A DNA stretch of 6,201 nt, from assembly GCA_937997355.1 (NCBI GenBank), contig CALKTZ010000334.1:1-6201 (forward strand). The letters run 5' to 3'. Shown here one piece after another: positions 5,032 to 6,201 of the stretch. Origin of the DNA: an uncultured Planctomycetales bacterium. Its GTDB lineage: Bacteria > Planctomycetota > Planctomycetia > Isosphaerales > Isosphaeraceae. Under the pieces are notes generated by a model. The model was not told the origin of the DNA. It made no database searches and was given only the letters and a program-made list of their open reading frames with translations. Numbering within the stretch: the stretch's first letter is position 1; every line of letters starts with the position of its first letter. Position numbers and translations under genes: made by a program.

Positions 5032-6201
5032 TCAGGCGGCCTTGAACGAATCGCCACGCGACGAATGCCCCGAGCCTGCCCGTTCATCGAACATCTTCTT
5101 GACGATGCTTCGATAGAGCGAGTTGGACTGCTCCATGCTGACGTTGATCAGTTCCACGGCATCCTTGAGGCTGTTGAGGGTCTTCGCGAGCTGCTCCTGG
5201 GTCGAGCGACTCGACTTCTCATACGCCGACGCCCACGAATTCCCGAGGCTCTCGATCGCCACGCAGGCGCGTTCGAGACCGTGCTGGATCTCCTCCAACC
5301 GAGGATCGGGCTTGGAGGGCCTGGTCAGGGCGGCCTCGATCCGGGAGAGGGACAGGATCCCGCGCTGAATCTCCTCCAAATGTGGGTCGGGGCCGGCCGG
5401 CTTCGTGAGGGTTGCCTCGATCCGAGAGAGCGAGAGCACCCCCGACCGCAACGATTCGCCGGCCGAACCGATGGCTTCCATGTCGGCCCCGATCCGTCCG
5501 ATCGCGCTCACCCCCTGCTGAAATTGACCGAACGCCGAAGGGAGCTGGCCGACCGAGTCCGCGAACCGCTCGATCGGCGAGGTCAGCCGTTCGCCGAGCA
5601 TCCTGGCCTGGGCTTCGAGGGTGGCGGCGGCCGGGGCCAATGATCCCGCCAGGTCCGCCCGCAGCTTGTCGAGATGGGGCGCGATCAGCTTGTCAATCCC
5701 CGCCGCCAGGGGGTCCGTCGTCCCGACGCGCGGCAGGAGCTGCTCGACCACCCAGCGATCGATCCGCGCCAGGAGTTCTTCCGACCGCCGGAACACCAGG
5801 GTCTGCACCAGCATCAAGGCGGCGCTCAGGAAGAGGGCGAGCAAGGTGCTGTCGAACGCGATCTGCAAGGCGGAGGTCACGCTCGTCAGATTGTTGAGAA
5901 ATCCGTCGAGGTCCTTCACCATCGGCAGGACCAGGCTGATATTCATCAGCGCCTTCGAAATCCCCTCGACGGTTCCGATGAAGCCAATCACCGGAAGGAG
6001 ATAAAGAATATAGCGGGTGAGCGTGAAGCGTCCCGCCATCTGCTCCTGATCGAGGGCCGACGATTCTCGATTCACTTCCATCAACTGGGAGACGGATGGG
6101 GAATGCGACTCTTCCAGGAAGTTGGCGAGCTGCCGCGTCCGGACGTGAAGGAGTCGCGAATCGTCGTCGGAAATCCTGGCCGGCGCGGCGGAGGCATCGG
6201 C
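5032..6201 (-). CDS. MotA/TolQ/ExbB-family channel protein with long helical tail (N-terminus outside window)
   Basis: The frame is open to the right edge, giving 389 visible residues; the TTG at 6084 is internal. Numbering from the edge, residues 1-59 are a soluble stretch, as expected for the loop after a first membrane segment lying off the window. A segment at about 60-81 ('LLPVIGFIGTVEGISKAL') matches the ExbB/TolQ/MotA 'G-x-x-GTV-x-G' segment. A second at about 113-136 ('ALQIAFDSTLLALFLSAAL') matches the family's last segment. The family forms pentameric ion channels in the inner membrane that drive partner proteins. Residues 140-389 are a long cytoplasmic, mostly helical tail, far beyond the few dozen residues of ExbB or TolQ, with a 27-residue tandem duplication at 254-307. 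The tail recalls the elongated ZorA proteins of Zorya, but no Zorya partner genes are here. The family call is strong; cargo and purpose are unknown. Confidence 0.87.
   Translation of the reverse strand, partial: ADASAAPARISDDDSRLLHVRTRQLANFLEESHSPSVSQLMEVNRESSALDQEQMAGRFTLTRYILYLLPVIGFIGTVEGISKALMNISLVLPMVKDLDGFLNNLTSVTSALQIAFDSTLLALFLSAALMLVQTLVFRRSEELLARIDRWVVEQLLPRVGTTDPLAAGIDKLIAPHLDKLRADLAGSLAPAAATLEAQARMLGERLTSPIERFADSVGQLPSAFGQFQQGVSAIGRIGADMEAIGSAGESLRSGVLSLSRIEATLTKPAGPDPHLEEIQRGILSLSRIEAALTRPSKPDPRLEEIQHGLERACVAIESLGNSWASAYEKSSRSTQEQLAKTLNSLKDAVELINVSMEQSNSLYRSIVKKMFDERAGSGHSSRGDSFKAA
5281..5442 (-). repeat. 81-bp tandem duplication in the tail of the channel protein
   Basis: Two in-frame 81-base units (5362-5442 first in the protein, then 5281-5361) are alike at roughly three bases in four. 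They encode 27-residue units of the form G(V/I)LSLSRIEA(T/A)LT(K/R)P...PDP(H/R)LEEIQ. A weaker third 'GVSAIGRI' start lies 24 residues before the first unit. Confidence 0.85.

Noticed and set aside
5065..5643. 192-residue plus-strand frame opposite the channel gene
   Set aside because: It covers the tail of a confident MotA/TolQ/ExbB-type gene and shows no motif of its own.
4178..6201. Zorya anti-phage system (ZorA-ZorB)
   Set aside because: The long-tailed channel protein recalls ZorA, but the next gene lacks an OmpA-like domain, and no ZorC, ZorD or ZorE gene follows on the minus strand; the next genes are LTxxQ-style proteins.

Overview
The window looks like a piece of a high-GC chromosome from a planctomycete, most likely near the Isosphaeraceae. 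This is inferred from protein style and not from a marker gene. The signs are secreted proteins built on 'ELxLTxxQ' and 'LTxxQ...LxGxPF' motifs, a surface protein of tandem Ig-like repeats, and a MotA/TolQ/ExbB-type channel protein beside a membrane protein with a putative-Ig (He_PIG-like) domain. There are no RNA genes, insertion sequences, CRISPR arrays or phage genes.

Layout: (1) Positions 2-1483, plus strand: the C-terminal part of a large protein with about four Ig-like repeats of roughly 97 residues and a short basic tail; its start lies upstream of the window. (2) Positions 1484-1558: a convergent gap with a small hairpin. (3) Positions 1559-2221, minus strand: a 220-residue secreted protein of the LTxxQ/Spy-like style. 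(4) Positions 2222-2545: a non-coding spacer with a candidate promoter for the 220-residue gene and two strong perfect hairpins. (5) Positions 2546-3922, minus strand: a 458-residue secreted protein with the same three modules as its smaller neighbour, spread apart by Gly/Asn/Ala/Gln-rich linkers and followed by a Ser/Lys-rich tail. (6) Positions 3923-4177: a spacer with a candidate promoter whose -10 box sits inside an inverted repeat, and a long-range inverted repeat behind the next gene. (7) Positions 4178-4957, minus strand: a 259-residue protein with three predicted membrane segments and one extracytoplasmic Ig-like domain. (8) Positions 5032-6201, minus strand: a MotA/TolQ/ExbB-family protein with a long cytoplasmic helical tail; its N-terminus lies beyond the window.

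The last two genes are probably one operon: same strand, 74-base gap, channel gene first. This is the order of ExbB-ExbD, TolQ-TolR and MotA-MotB pairs, but the second protein has no recognisable ExbD or OmpA-like domain and carries a putative-Ig domain instead. It may be a variant ion-driven envelope complex, and it is the most interesting part of the window. The two LTxxQ-style genes look like old tandem paralogues that now have separate transcription signals. All assignments come from reading the sequence; no database search was run.
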